In this document: piece by piece, positions 1 to 8,801 of the stretch
How the letters are laid out: every line of letters begins with the position of its first letter
Numbering within the stretch: position 1 is the first letter of the stretch
NCBI GenBank assembly: GCA_024398875.1
Contig: JAKSIJ010000001.1
Coordinates: forward strand, 310,001 to 374,000
Length of the DNA stretch: 64,000 nucleotides
Source: Fibrobacter sp.
GTDB lineage: Bacteria; Fibrobacterota; Fibrobacteria; Fibrobacterales; Fibrobacteraceae
Direction of reading: 5' to 3'
Notes under the pieces: generated by a model
Databases searched by the model: none
What the model was told of the DNA's origin: nothing
The model's input: the letters and a program-made list of their open reading frames with translations, nothing else
Translations under genes and position numbers: made by a program

Positions 1-675
1 AAACTGGAAACCATTAACGATGATGATTGAGCGAAGACCATCATCCGGGGTCACGTCGTGGTCAAAATAAACGGTTCCATAGGAGGCAGAAAAACCAAGG
101 TGAATAGGATTCTTGGGGAAGAGATAGTAGTTGATACCAAACTTATAACCAATACCACCTTCCAAATCAATATCGTCAAAGTCCGTATCTGTTCCCTTGG
201 GCAGGAAACCGAAAGAACCAAAAGCGCCAACATGCCAACGAGTAATATATTCTGCGCCAGCACCAAAGCCCATACCCATACCAGTTTCACCCATAAACGG
301 CATGCGAGAACCCATACCGATTTCAAGAATCAAACGGTCTTTTAGCCAGTCACGACGACGAAGGGAGTTTGCGTATTCATCAGCACGCTGATCTTCTTCA
401 AACTTTTTACGTTCAGCAAGTTCTTCCTTTTGAGCCTTGCTCAAGCCGCCATCCATATCATCGAACTCGTCCTCAGAAGAAGAACCTTCAGATGCAACCT
501 GTTCAGAACCACTGGCGGCGACAAAACCATCATCAGAAAATTCATCTTCCGCAGGTGCTGCAGCTTCAGGCGCAGCCTTGGGAGCAGCCTTAGATGTCTT
601 GGGAGCCTTTTTTGCGAAGGCGGTGCCCGAGCACAAAGTGGCAACTAAAAGCATTAAACACAATTTCTTTAGCAT
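1..675 (-). CDS. Outer-membrane beta-barrel-like protein (3' end outside window)
   Basis: The gene runs off the left edge; 225 codons are present. I read the start as the ATG ending at 675, preceded by an AGAGG ribosome site. The first 21 residues are a clear signal peptide (MLKKLCLMLLVATLCSGTAFA). Residues about 22-85 are low-complexity, first Ala/Lys/Pro then acidic Ser/Glu/Asp. After a short charged helix (KAQKEELAERKKFEEDQ) the protein turns into alternating glycine- and aromatic-rich strands (EIGMGSRMPFMGETGMGMG, GYKFGINYYLFP), which is how an outer-membrane beta-barrel or porin-like domain looks. It is the last gene of the leftward block purD-purE-DUF3108. The exact family is not recognised, and the end of the barrel is missing. 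Confidence 0.7.
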   Translation of the reverse strand, partial: MLKKLCLMLLVATLCSGTAFAKKAPKTSKAAPKAAPEAAAPAEDEFSDDGFVAASGSEQVASEGSSSEDEFDDMDGGLSKAQKEELAERKKFEEDQRADEYANSLRRRDWLKDRLILEIGMGSRMPFMGETGMGMGFGAGAEYITRWHVGAFGSFGFLPKGTDTDFDDIDLEGGIGYKFGINYYLFPKNPIHLGFSASYGTVYFDHDVTPDDGLRSIIIVNGFQF

Positions 676-781
676 TACAGCCTCTAATAAGTAAATTTCG
701 CTTTTGGAATATAACTTTTTTATTGGTTTTTATCAAAAACAAACATGTAAAAGTTGGTTTATATTCGTCGATATGGCCATT

Positions 782-1597
782 TCACTCCATTTTCACCAAT
801 TTTGCCTTGATGGAACCCAAAGCGATTTCACACTCCATCAATACGGGAATACGCCGAGCATCATCAGTGAACCAAATGAAAATCCGCCCCTTTGAGTTAA
901 AAATGCCGTCCCCGTCAAGAACGGGCTCCACCTTCACAGTTTGGACAGTTCCAATAGCTGTTTTCAAAGTTTCCCGGCCATGGACTAGGACCTTAAGTTC
1001 GTAGCGCTTTTTGCCACTGACCGCTGAAAAATGGGTGGTGTCGCCAATGGTTAGCGGCATAGTCCGCACATAGTAGAAAGCGGAAATAATGCTGTGCTCG
1101 TCCCCGTGAATGGCGACCGCAGTATCTGCGGACCGTTTGACCTGACGTTTGACGGGGTCCGTAAAGACTGTATCCGAAAGCCAAGCCTTTTCTCCCTTGC
1201 GGTCAAAGCGAATGACGGACTTGTTGTGATAACTGCCTTCATGGAGAGTCTTGCGGAAGACCTCTGTCATGAGGCCCTTGTTACGAACCCGCGTATAGAT
1301 GGTATCGGCCACAGGATAGAGTTTCTTCAGGGTGCCGTTATCATGAGCCAGAGAGTAGAATTCCGTACGGCCATCCGCCAGCGGCTTTACAGCGAGAGTC
1401 GCCGTGCCCGCGGTAATAGGCCCCCAACCAAGACTGAAGGTTAGGCGTTCACCGGCAAGCCAGGGAGCCTTATCCAACGTCAATTCAGGAAGGTTCGGTT
1501 CACCCGCCCACAGAGAACACGGGAAAAAACTTGCGGCGAGCAATAATGCTGCGGCAATAACTCGTGAACAAATGAAGCGCGGCATTCGAAGGCCCAT
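782..1597 (-). CDS. DUF3108 domain periplasmic protein
   Basis: 271 residues, with a signal peptide of about 30 residues (hydrophobic run AAALLLAASFF, likely cut after SLWA). The rest matches my memory of the DUF3108 family: an N-terminal GERLTFSLGWGPITAGTATL stretch, a central region on the effect of the substrate (SLAHDNGTLKKLYPVADTIY) and a C-terminal WFTDDARRIPVLMECEIALG segment that is typical of these proteins. Members are exported and thought to sit in or near the envelope; no enzymatic role is established. It lies 53 bases downstream of purE on the same strand, with the barrel-like gene next. A second in-frame ATG at 1585 is possible and would still give a signal peptide. Confidence 0.8.
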   Translation of the reverse strand: MGLRMPRFICSRVIAAALLLAASFFPCSLWAGEPNLPELTLDKAPWLAGERLTFSLGWGPITAGTATLAVKPLADGRTEFYSLAHDNGTLKKLYPVADTIYTRVRNKGLMTEVFRKTLHEGSYHNKSVIRFDRKGEKAWLSDTVFTDPVKRQVKRSADTAVAIHGDEHSIISAFYYVRTMPLTIGDTTHFSAVSGKKRYELKVLVHGRETLKTAIGTVQTVKVEPVLDGDGIFNSKGRIFIWFTDDARRIPVLMECEIALGSIKAKLVKME

Positions 1598-1650
1598 GTG
1601 GCGTGACCTAATCGTTACGTTATACGGAATCGTCTAATGTGGCCCGTGAT

Positions 1651-2127
1651 TTAGGCATCGATATCGCCCAAACCCTTGCGGTAAGCGACGAGTTTTTCCT
1701 TGACGTTTGCATCGGAAAGAGCGACAATGTGGGCGGCGAGGTAGCCGGCGTTCTTGCCGTTACCGATACCGACGGTCGCCACAGGAATGCCACCCGGCAT
1801 TTGGACGATAGAGTGGAGGGCGTCCACGCCGTTGAGTGGGCCACCAGCGCACGGGAGACCGATGACCGGGAGAATCGTGTGGGCAGCGAGCACGCCCGGG
1901 AGGGCGGCGGCGAGGCCAGCGACACCGATGATGACCTGGAGACCGCGGTCGGCGGCTTCCTTCGCATACTTGGCGGTGGCGTTCGGAGTGCGGTGCGCGG
2001 AGAGAATGTTGAATTCCCAGACGATGCCGAAGCTATCGAGCACGGCGGTGATTTTATCGACCACTTCCTGGTCGCTCTTGCTGCCGGCGACGATGCCGAC
2101 CTTTGCATTTTCTTTATAGTTAAACAT
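1651..2127 (-). CDS. purE: N5-carboxyaminoimidazole ribonucleotide mutase
   Basis: 158 residues, the normal size for PurE. It catalyses N5-CAIR to CAIR in cytoplasmic de novo purine synthesis. Visible family motifs are GIVAGSKSDQEV near residue 11 (phosphate-binding loop), NILSAHRTPN near 40 (the AHRTP active-site segment), GVAGLAAALPGVLAAHT near 68, GLPCAGGPLNGVDALHS near 90 and VATVGIGNGKNAGYLAAH near 115. An AGAGG ribosome site precedes the ATG. The gene follows purD by 45 bases on the same strand, so the two purine genes are probably co-transcribed. The short length and SAHRTP context favour the class I (mutase) form over class II. Confidence 0.95.
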   Translation of the reverse strand: MFNYKENAKVGIVAGSKSDQEVVDKITAVLDSFGIVWEFNILSAHRTPNATAKYAKEAADRGLQVIIGVAGLAAALPGVLAAHTILPVIGLPCAGGPLNGVDALHSIVQMPGGIPVATVGIGNGKNAGYLAAHIVALSDANVKEKLVAYRKGLGDIDA

Positions 2128-2172
2128 AAAACCTCTTTTTGAAATGAGCCGCGAAGCGAGGCCGCGCAGCCC

Positions 2173-3465
2173 TTACTTGTTCAAATTGTTCAAGCGGGCA
2201 AGGCCCTTTTTACCGATATCCTTGCGGTAGAACTTGCCCTCGAACTGAACCTTTTCGCAAGCTTCGTAAGCGACATCGAGAGCAGCCTGGAGCGTTGCAC
2301 CATGACCCACGACGCCGAACACGCGGCCGCCGTTCGTCACAAGCTTGTCACCGTCCATCTTGGTACCGGCATGCAGCACCTGGGCACCGTTCTTTTCGGC
2401 TTCTTCAATGCCCGTAACCACCTTGCCCTTTTCGTAATGGCCAGGATAGCCCTTGCTTGCGAGCACGACGATGGCGGCAGAACCCTTCGGGGCCTTCGGG
2501 GCGCCGAGTTTTGCAAGTTCGCCCTTTTCGGCGGCATCGAACAAGGCGAGAACATCGCCATCGTAAAGTGGGAGCACAATCTGACATTCCGGATCGCCCA
2601 AGCGGCAGTTATATTCCACGACCTTCGGTCCCTTGGAAGTGACCATGATGCCCACGTAGAGAACGCCCGTGTAAGGCTTGCCTTCGGCAGCCATGCCCTT
2701 GAGGGTCGGCTCAATAATCGTCTTCTTCACTTCGTCCAGCAGGGCGTCGGTAACAACCGGAGCCGGAGAGTAGGCGCCCATTCCACCGGTGTTCGGGCCC
2801 TTGTCGTCGTCGAAGACGCGCTTGTGGTCCTGTGCGGAACTGAGAATGGTGTAATCCTTGCCGTCGGAAACAACGAAGATGGAGGCTTCTTCTCCGTCCA
2901 TGAATTCTTCAATCACGACCGTCTTGCCGGATTCGCCGAACACAGCCTTGTCGCCGAGCATTTCTTCGACAGCGTCGGCAGCTTCCTTGTCGGTCATGCA
3001 GACGATGGCACCCTTGCCTGCGGCGAGGCCCGACGCCTTCACCACAATGGGAGCGGGATGTTCGGCGAGGAACTTCTTTGCAGATTCAAGATCGGTGAAG
3101 GTCTCGAAGGCAGCCGTCGGCACGCCATACTTCTTCATGATTTCCTTCGAAAAGGCCTTGCTGCCTTCGAGGGCAGCGGCCGCTGCCGTCGGGCCGAAAG
3201 CGCGGAGACCGCGGGCGCGGAATTCATCCACAACGCCAGCCACCAAAGGAATTTCCGGTCCAATGATGGCAAGGTCAATCTTTTCTGCCACAGCGAGGTC
3301 GGCAATCGCCTTCGGGTCTGCGACATCCACGGGGATGCACTTGCCGAGGTTCGCCATGCCCGGGTTACCCGGAGCACAAATCAACTTGTCGCACATGGGC
3401 GACTTCTTTACAGCGAGGGCGATTGCGTTTTCACGTCCGCCACTACCAACTACGAGAATATTCAT
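2173..3465 (-). CDS. purD: Phosphoribosylamine-glycine ligase (GARS)
   Basis: 430 residues from the ATG ending at 3465. I prefer this to an upstream in-frame start because it has an AGAGG ribosome site and begins exactly at the conserved N-terminus MNILVVGSGGRENA. The enzyme joins phosphoribosylamine and glycine with ATP in purine synthesis. It has the ATP-grasp layout: N-terminal Rossmann-like domain with PGNPGMANLG, ATP-binding loop KASGLAAGKGAIV, the family signature DKGPNTGGMGAYSP, and the metal-binding YNCRLGDPECQ segment. Most homologues read GGREHA at the start and RFGDPE later; here they are GGRENA and RLGDPE, which are mild variants. It heads the purD-purE block. Confidence 0.95.
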   Translation of the reverse strand: MNILVVGSGGRENAIALAVKKSPMCDKLICAPGNPGMANLGKCIPVDVADPKAIADLAVAEKIDLAIIGPEIPLVAGVVDEFRARGLRAFGPTAAAAALEGSKAFSKEIMKKYGVPTAAFETFTDLESAKKFLAEHPAPIVVKASGLAAGKGAIVCMTDKEAADAVEEMLGDKAVFGESGKTVVIEEFMDGEEASIFVVSDGKDYTILSSAQDHKRVFDDDKGPNTGGMGAYSPAPVVTDALLDEVKKTIIEPTLKGMAAEGKPYTGVLYVGIMVTSKGPKVVEYNCRLGDPECQIVLPLYDGDVLALFDAAEKGELAKLGAPKAPKGSAAIVVLASKGYPGHYEKGKVVTGIEEAEKNGAQVLHAGTKMDGDKLVTNGGRVFGVVGHGATLQAALDVAYEACEKVQFEGKFYRKDIGKKGLARLNNLNK

Positions 3466-3819
3466 TGTAAACCTCTGAAAGAGACAAGAAACGAAAGACG
3501 AGAGATGTTTCCAAAAGCATCGTCTATCCGTGGAATAATTTCTGAATATAAAGTAGAAAAAAGTGGGTAAAAAAATGTGAAAGGGTACACGCAAAGGCTA
3601 TAAAGATTTACCTTCGCAACGGCCCTGCCAATGATCCATACAACTTATTTTTCTGCTTAATGTTTTGTATGTTTGGGCATATCCGCTGTAAAAGCGGATT
3701 TATTGCATGTTGGCTCGCGTTCTGCACAAATATCTCAGGGAAGCATTCAAGATGGATTTTGTTCGTCCAAACTACAAATCTGTCGGTGACGCCATCTATG
3801 AAGAAGACAAAAAGTTTCC
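3466..3819. other. Intergenic region upstream of purD
   Basis: 354 bases without a convincing gene. The part next to 3465 should hold the leftward purD promoter and leader; I see no purine-riboswitch-like fold in it. A perfect 7-bp hairpin (ATCCGCT / AGCGGAT with a GTAAA loop) sits at 3681-3699. From 3707 to about 3840 the rightward frame reads like coding sequence (LHKYLREAFKMDF, then YKSVGDAIYEEDKKFPYRRF) and then runs into the convergent gene. It could be a remnant of a lost gene, but it is too short to assign. Confidence 0.4.
3681..3699. repeat. Small hairpin between purD and the next gene
   Basis: Perfect inverted repeat ATCCGCT-GTAAA-AGCGGAT. It is followed on the + strand by TTTATTG, so it could be a weak terminator for rightward transcription, though no complete rightward gene ends here. 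Confidence 0.35.
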
Positions 3820-4950
3820 TTACCGCCGTTTTTTTAACAAATCCAAAAGTTCTTTAATTGTTGGCTTCACCCTTTGTTCAAAAAACATTTTTCGAGCTTT
3901 TGAAAATTCGAAATTACGTTCAACCACACTGCAATTTTTTACAATCCATTCATCTTCATTTAAAAAGGCATAGTTTGGAATCTCATCACGCAGACTCTTT
4001 TCTCCACTTGTATCCAACAAGCGAACATGAGCCTCGCAAGAATCAACTTCAAAAATTCGGTACAGATTATAACCATCCGCACATTGTTCAAAATGATATT
4101 CTGGCAACAGTTCTTTCAACATTTCATCAGTCAGCTCCCGTGAATAAGATATCTGCACGGCAACTTTCAAAGGGTTTTCACTTCGATTAGGGTCTTTTGC
4201 AGACAAGGAACTACTTTTACATCTTTTCTCTAAAGTGTCCAACCCGCAATTTTGAGCAAAAACACCGACTATTATTCCTATGATTACAAGCGCAAAAATA
4301 CAAAACGCAATAAACGTTGAATTACATATGTGGAATCCTTCCAAAGCAGCTTTCTTGTAAATCCAGAACACAAAATATAGAACCGAATGCAAAACGATAA
4401 TGACAAACCAAAATGCCAACGAGACTTGGCCAATGGCAATATTGATTTTTGAAGGAGAAAACACTCCTCCATTCATACTGAATAGTTTATCATCAAATGC
4501 ACTATCCTTTTTTGTATTCGCAATATCCAAATAACCAGGCAACCGCTGAAACTTAAATCCACCACAGCAATCCAGAAATTCTGTAGGCAAAAGCCAGTCT
4601 TTTTGCGTGTCCATGGCAGTAATAGCCCTTTCATACACTTCATACCAAGCTTTGGAACCTTTCATCATATAAATCCACAGCATAGAAAATACAGCCCCCA
4701 TCAAGGCAATTACTATCGCGACAAAATGGCTAAACACGATGTCTGGATAATCAAGAAATCGTAACAAGCCATCTTCGCTTATAAAGCATTTTACAAAGAA
4801 GCAACCGTACCCAGTAAAAGTCAGAGCGAGAAGCGGGCCTAAAAAAGCAGCTCTTTGCCATAGAGTTTTCAACTCAAAATCACGACATTTCCAATATCGT
4901 TCATAAAGTTCTTTTTTGGTAAGCAATTCATTTGAATTGGGGTCAGACAT
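3820..4950 (-). CDS. Membrane protein of unknown function, about four TM segments
   Basis: 376 residues, no signal peptide. The N-terminus is a charged helix (KKELYERYWKCRDFELKTLWQ). Two hydrophobic segments follow at about 33-55 and 75-95, then a WYEVYERAITAMD helix, a soluble stretch, and two more hydrophobic segments at about 175-195 and 210-232. The C-terminal 130 residues are soluble and end in a Lys/Arg-rich tail. The arrangement of a first TM pair followed by a W..VYE.AI helix faintly recalls RipA-like octameric membrane proteins, but I cannot assign it. It stands alone between purD and the FISUMP lipoprotein. Codon use is more AT-rich than purD, which hints at later acquisition. Confidence 0.75.
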   Translation of the reverse strand: MSDPNSNELLTKKELYERYWKCRDFELKTLWQRAAFLGPLLALTFTGYGCFFVKCFISEDGLLRFLDYPDIVFSHFVAIVIALMGAVFSMLWIYMMKGSKAWYEVYERAITAMDTQKDWLLPTEFLDCCGGFKFQRLPGYLDIANTKKDSAFDDKLFSMNGGVFSPSKINIAIGQVSLAFWFVIIVLHSVLYFVFWIYKKAALEGFHICNSTFIAFCIFALVIIGIIVGVFAQNCGLDTLEKRCKSSSLSAKDPNRSENPLKVAVQISYSRELTDEMLKELLPEYHFEQCADGYNLYRIFEVDSCEAHVRLLDTSGEKSLRDEIPNYAFLNEDEWIVKNCSVVERNFEFSKARKMFFEQRVKPTIKELLDLLKKRR

Positions 4951-4992
4951 ATTTAGGCTCGATATTTAAATGATGTTAAGATTAAAATTCGG

Positions 4993-5023
4993 TTCTTCCC
5001 TTTGGCTTCGCCTTAGGGAAGAA
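4993..5023 (-). terminator. Long hairpin after the FISUMP lipoprotein
   Basis: Perfect 9-bp arms TTCTTCCCT / AGGGAAGAA enclose an inner GGC-TTC-GCC hairpin. It lies just downstream of the leftward lipoprotein gene, so transcription termination is the natural reading. There is only a short AT-rich tail rather than a clean T-run. Confidence 0.5.
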
Positions 5024-5031
5024 CTTTGTTG

Positions 5032-5055
5032 AAGCCCCCGCTACGCAGGGGGCTT
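5032..5055 (-). terminator. GC-rich hairpin after the FISUMP lipoprotein
   Basis: Perfect 8-bp arms AAGCCCCC / GGGGGCTT with an 8-base loop, directly beside the hairpin at 4993-5023. The two together probably end the leftward lipoprotein transcript. Confidence 0.5.
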
Positions 5056-5075
5056 GCTAGTAGCTCTTCGCGCCT

Positions 5076-7106
5076 CTAGTTGGAGTCCTGGAGGCAACGA
5101 ACAGAGAACGCGTCGCGCTTATCGTAGTAGTCCAGGTGAGCATCCTCGCGGTCGTAGCCCAAGTACATGCCGTAGGTGTCGTCGCTACTGCTGTTGTTTG
5201 ACGACCAGAAGTAGGCGTAGACGCCGGCATCGTAGAAACCGCCACTGCTGAATCTGCCGCCTGCAGGGAGAGCGGAAAAGCCGTAGACATCCCTATCCGC
5301 CTCATAATCCGTCGGCGAATTCCAGCCAGTAGCAGCCTTCAAAGCAGTCCCCGCAGATGTCCAGTCTCCAACATTCTCAAACAAGGTCCTCCATTCATCG
5401 GTTCTCGGCAGGTGCCAGCCCTCAGGGCACACGCCGCGAACAGTTCCGCTAATACTACAAGTTCCATAATAGCCACAGCCTTTGCCTGCGGAAGAGAATA
5501 CGGCAGCGGAATCCATTGCAGCAGCCCATGTATACAGTCGACCATACTTAGCACAGGAATCGGCACTATTTTTATAGCAGTAACTCTCGGCTGTGTAGTC
5601 ATAATTCAAATTCTCAGCCATCCAAGTCTGATCGCCTATTGTAACTATCTTATAAATTTTGTCATCACGATAGTCTTTCCATACATCGCCATCTGATTGA
5701 AACCATTCCTTTCCATTATAGACGTATTGTTTTCCGCTTACGCCTCCATTTCTTTTTGCACCCACAACGGAATCAACAGGCCAGCCATAAGTATCGCAAT
5801 CTGCAATCGATTTATTATGCCAGGTATAGGAATCAGTAATCCATTTATCCCCACTAGTCCTAAGTTCACATACAAAACATTGATGATAATATTTACTGTT
5901 CTCATTTTCCACAGCGGTAGCTTCACCATTTCTGTTCTGGGTACAGCCGCCAAGGCCCCAAGTGTTGTCTCGATACTTTAAGATTTCCTTATGAAAATCG
6001 GCAATTCCCGTGATGTTCCAAGTATCAACATTTTTGTGAATGGTAAGCCAGTCAGCCTCGAAGACCCAGTCAGCCATCTCATTTTTTGTCTCGGAATCAT
6101 TCCACTGTCCATCTACCGCAAAATCATCAATGTAATTATCAATCATTTTCTGAATGTCTTCCTCATTGCGATTACCTATGAACAAAAGTGAAATCGCCAT
6201 CATGGTTGCATTGCTATAGATGGTGCTTTTGTCTGCTGTCACTGTATTGGAAAGGCCAAAGGAAGTCATCAATTCCTGTTCCGCCTGCTTTTTGGCGGCT
6301 GTATAGGCATAGCCCTTCTTGACAAGGGTCAATATGCGATTTGCCTGTAGATGGGTCAACAAATTGATATTAGATTCCTGAGAATAAGACAAGTCCGCAA
6401 TTGACCGCAGGGTAAAAGTCTTCGAAGTATTCTTGCCAGTGTACTCATTCAAAAATTTTCCTTCAACAACCAGTTCGGCATAAGGAGAGTACAATGTTAC
6501 TTTTGGTACAACATAATTTCCCTGATTGCTGGAAATTTCATCCTTATAGCTGAGCCCAGTCCTCTGCTCTAGGCTATCGGGATGGAGTTCATAAATATAT
6601 ACGGGGGAACCAAATTCAAAGGGGCCTTTCGTTGCAGAACCCATAACTGATGCATTTTTTACAACAGCCTCGGTCAGTTCTTTTAAAGTAGAACTGCTTG
6701 ACGAATCCACTTCTTTTGAGCTTGAGCTACTACTTTCCGAATCGTTTGAGCTAGAACCATCGCTTTCTAAATCTTTTTCCTTGGAATCGGAACTACCACC
6801 TTCCAAATCATTCGAGCTAGAACTTTCACTTTCTAAATCTTTTTCCTTGGATTCACTAGACTCTAGCTCGTCTTCTTCAGATGAACTGGATTTTCCTAAT
6901 TCGTCCAACGGAATCCATTTACCATCTGCGCAGACATAATCTTCGTTTTTGTCTTCAACAAAATAAATATCGCCATCCCGCTTGCTTGAGCAGTTCGGAA
7001 TATCGTCAAGATTCTCATAAGAACCGGAGTTTGAGCCACTGTCACCACCACAGGCGGTAAGCATAAACGCACAGGCCGAAAACACCAAGAAGGATTTTTT
7101 ATTCAT
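5076..7106 (-). CDS. FISUMP-domain lipoprotein
   Basis: 676 residues from the ATG ending at 7106, which follows a GGGGG-containing ribosome site. An upstream in-frame start would add nine residues before the signal peptide. The N-terminus is a lipoprotein signal with lipobox LTAC (Cys 19). After a short SSKRDGDIYFVEDKNEDYV motif comes a Ser/Glu/Asp/Lys linker of about 100 residues. It contains a 22-residue repeat, seen as a 66-bp period in the DNA near 6742-6855. The middle 300 residues are not recognised. The last ~190 residues are a FISUMP domain: TIGDQTWMAENLNYDY, YGRLYTWAAAMDSA, VCPEGWHLPRTDEWRTLF, GFSALPAGGRF, YFWSSN and a C-terminal SVRCLQDS. This family is expanded in Fibrobacter and its members are exposed at the cell surface; function is unknown. 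Confidence 0.9.
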   Translation of the reverse strand: MNKKSFLVFSACAFMLTACGGDSGSNSGSYENLDDIPNCSSKRDGDIYFVEDKNEDYVCADGKWIPLDELGKSSSSEEDELESSESKEKDLESESSSSNDLEGGSSDSKEKDLESDGSSSNDSESSSSSSKEVDSSSSSTLKELTEAVVKNASVMGSATKGPFEFGSPVYIYELHPDSLEQRTGLSYKDEISSNQGNYVVPKVTLYSPYAELVVEGKFLNEYTGKNTSKTFTLRSIADLSYSQESNINLLTHLQANRILTLVKKGYAYTAAKKQAEQELMTSFGLSNTVTADKSTIYSNATMMAISLLFIGNRNEEDIQKMIDNYIDDFAVDGQWNDSETKNEMADWVFEADWLTIHKNVDTWNITGIADFHKEILKYRDNTWGLGGCTQNRNGEATAVENENSKYYHQCFVCELRTSGDKWITDSYTWHNKSIADCDTYGWPVDSVVGAKRNGGVSGKQYVYNGKEWFQSDGDVWKDYRDDKIYKIVTIGDQTWMAENLNYDYTAESYCYKNSADSCAKYGRLYTWAAAMDSAAVFSSAGKGCGYYGTCSISGTVRGVCPEGWHLPRTDEWRTLFENVGDWTSAGTALKAATGWNSPTDYEADRDVYGFSALPAGGRFSSGGFYDAGVYAYFWSSNNSSSDDTYGMYLGYDREDAHLDYYDKRDAFSVRCLQDSN

Positions 7107-7212
7107 ACTGAACCCCCAGAATTTTGCAAACACGACAAAAACCCCACACAGTCATTGCGCAAGGTTTTGATTTTTTCAAAATTGTGTTTGGAATTTTTAA
7201 ATCAGAAAGTCG

Positions 7213-7223
7213 CCCCCCCCCCC
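7213..7223. repeat. Homopolymer: 11 C (G on the coding strand of the lipoprotein)
   Basis: Uninterrupted C11 about 107-117 bases upstream of the lipoprotein start. Tracts of this kind are prone to slippage; next to a surface lipoprotein promoter it could affect expression. Confidence 0.85.
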
Positions 7224-7364
7224 GCAAATTTCATGCCAAAATTGCACATTTTCAGTAATGCGCGGCAGCAAGCGAACTTGTTTATTTGAGAGGGGCCAAC
7301 CAGCATATTCTAAATATAAAATAACAAAGGTGAATCGTCAATGAGGACTGAAGATGGAGATGTT

Positions 7365-7410
7365 AGATCCTTCAACTACGGTCTTTTAGACCTTCGCTCA
7401 GGATGACACC
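7365..7410 (-). repeat. Intergenic motif of the TGTCATCCTGAGCGAAG type
   Basis: On the minus strand it reads GGTGTCATCCTGAGCGAAGG, then a small hairpin GGTCT-AAAA-GACC-like core at 7380-7392, then GTAGTTGAAGGATCT. From memory, very similar motifs occur as dispersed intergenic elements in many bacterial genomes. It lies immediately downstream of rseP. One copy is visible in the window. Confidence 0.5.
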
Positions 7411-7415
7411 ACGCG

Positions 7416-8795
7416 TTACCTCAAGAACAAACTCAGCTTTCCAAAGTCCAGAATCGTAATAAACACAAAGAAACTAATAAAGAACGCTGCGGCTACATTC
7501 TGGATAATGGATTGAGTCTTTAAACTGAGGGGGCGACCGCGGACCTTCTCTATGCCGAGGAACATCAGGAGACCACCATCGGTAATGGCAAGCGGGAGCA
7601 GGTTCATTACACCCAAGTTAATGCTGATGAGCGCAAGGAGCATGAGGAAATCCTGGAATCCACTCATCCACACATTTCCCATCACGGCAACAATGGAAAC
7701 CGGACCAGAAAAGGCATCAACCTTCACCTGTCCCTGGAACATACGCTTGAAGTAGCGGAAGATGCTCGTTGTCATTTTCCAACTAGTCGCACAAGTCTTT
7801 TCCAATGCTTCTACAGGGCCGCGACGGACTACATGGGTTTCACGAAAGAGCACATAGCCCATTTGAATGCCAACCATATAACGTTTGTATTCTTCGTTGT
7901 ATGCCGGCGTAAGACCCATGGTAAGAGTGTCTCCACCACGAATCACCGTCACCTTCACCTCGCCACCTTTGGAGCCATCAATCTGGCGTACCACTTCTTC
8001 ATAGCGGGAAATATGCTCCCCATTGATTTCATAAATGGTATCGCCCTGGACAATGCCAGCCTTTGCCGCAGCAGAACCCTCCTTGGGCGGTTCGCGGACA
8101 ATCACACGATTTCGAGGATAAACACCTATATCACCAATGCCCATCTTGATTTCAGAGCCGGTGGAATCCTGAGCCGGCACAACAAGCTCCTGCGGAACTA
8201 CCACGATGGAAAGCGGAGTTCCACCACGATGAACTTCAAGCATCACTTCGGCACCAAGACTCACACCAATCTGCTCGCGAAAATCATCCCAGCCCTGAGT
8301 GGGTTTCCCGTTCATTGCCGTAATGGTATCGCCCGGTAAAATGCCCGCCTGGAGCGCTGGCGAATCCTTCGCCACAAAACCCACAATCAAATCCTTGGTA
8401 GATGGTTCCTGAACCCCGACCATATAAAGGACAACGAGCAAAACAAAGGCGAAAATGATGTTCACAAAGGGGCCAGCAAAAGCAATAGCCGCACGGGCGC
8501 CCACGGACTTGCCGAGAAAATCCCGGTCCGAAGGTTTTGCACCATCTTCAATGGAATCCGGATTTTCACCTGCCATGGCCACATAACCACCAAAAGGAAT
8601 GGCCGACAGGCAATACTCCGTTTCGCCCTTCTTGAAACGCAACAACTTCTTTCCAAATCCAATGCTAAATGTATTGACCTTCACCTTGTTCCATTTTGCC
8701 ACAGCAAAATGTCCCAGTTCGTGAATGAACACGAGAAAACTGAGGGCTACAAGTCCCAAGGCAAACATCAGTACGTTGTCAAGAATATTGGACAT
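7416..8795 (-). CDS. rseP: Site-2 membrane metalloprotease RseP
   Basis: 459 residues, typical of RseP. It cleaves membrane-bound substrates such as anti-sigma factors within the bilayer. The zinc motif HELGH is at residues 25-29 in the first TM helix. FGKKLLRFKKGETEYCLS and PFGGYVAMAGE follow, as in the family. Two PDZ-like domains are visible (about 120-200 around GDTITAMNGKPTQGWDDF, and 215-290 around GDTIYEINGEHISRYEEV). The second zinc motif is NLLPLAITDGG in the C-terminal third; most homologues read NLLPIPxLDGG, so the metal-binding Asp is kept but the Pro/Leu context is altered. A final TM segment closes the protein. It lies 6 bases downstream of dxr, a common pairing. Confidence 0.93.
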   Translation of the reverse strand: MSNILDNVLMFALGLVALSFLVFIHELGHFAVAKWNKVKVNTFSIGFGKKLLRFKKGETEYCLSAIPFGGYVAMAGENPDSIEDGAKPSDRDFLGKSVGARAAIAFAGPFVNIIFAFVLLVVLYMVGVQEPSTKDLIVGFVAKDSPALQAGILPGDTITAMNGKPTQGWDDFREQIGVSLGAEVMLEVHRGGTPLSIVVVPQELVVPAQDSTGSEIKMGIGDIGVYPRNRVIVREPPKEGSAAAKAGIVQGDTIYEINGEHISRYEEVVRQIDGSKGGEVKVTVIRGGDTLTMGLTPAYNEEYKRYMVGIQMGYVLFRETHVVRRGPVEALEKTCATSWKMTTSIFRYFKRMFQGQVKVDAFSGPVSIVAVMGNVWMSGFQDFLMLLALISINLGVMNLLPLAITDGGLLMFLGIEKVRGRPLSLKTQSIIQNVAAAFFISFFVFITILDFGKLSLFLR

Positions 8796-8801
8796 CAGTC
8801 T

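Larger units (their letters stand above)
7107..7415. other. Intergenic region with C11 tract and a widespread-type repeat
   Basis: 309 bases between rseP (3' end) and the lipoprotein (5' end), both leftward, and no gene seen. It must hold the lipoprotein promoter. Two odd elements lie in it: an uninterrupted run of 11 C at 7213-7223 and the motif at 7365-7410; both are listed separately. Confidence 0.6.

Noticed and set aside
2302-3570. 422-codon open frame on the + strand
   Set aside because: It lies fully antisense to purD, has no family motifs, and is a shadow of the GC-rich codon pattern of purD.
3466-3600. Possible purine riboswitch upstream of purD
   Set aside because: No conserved purine-aptamer stem-loop pattern could be found by eye.
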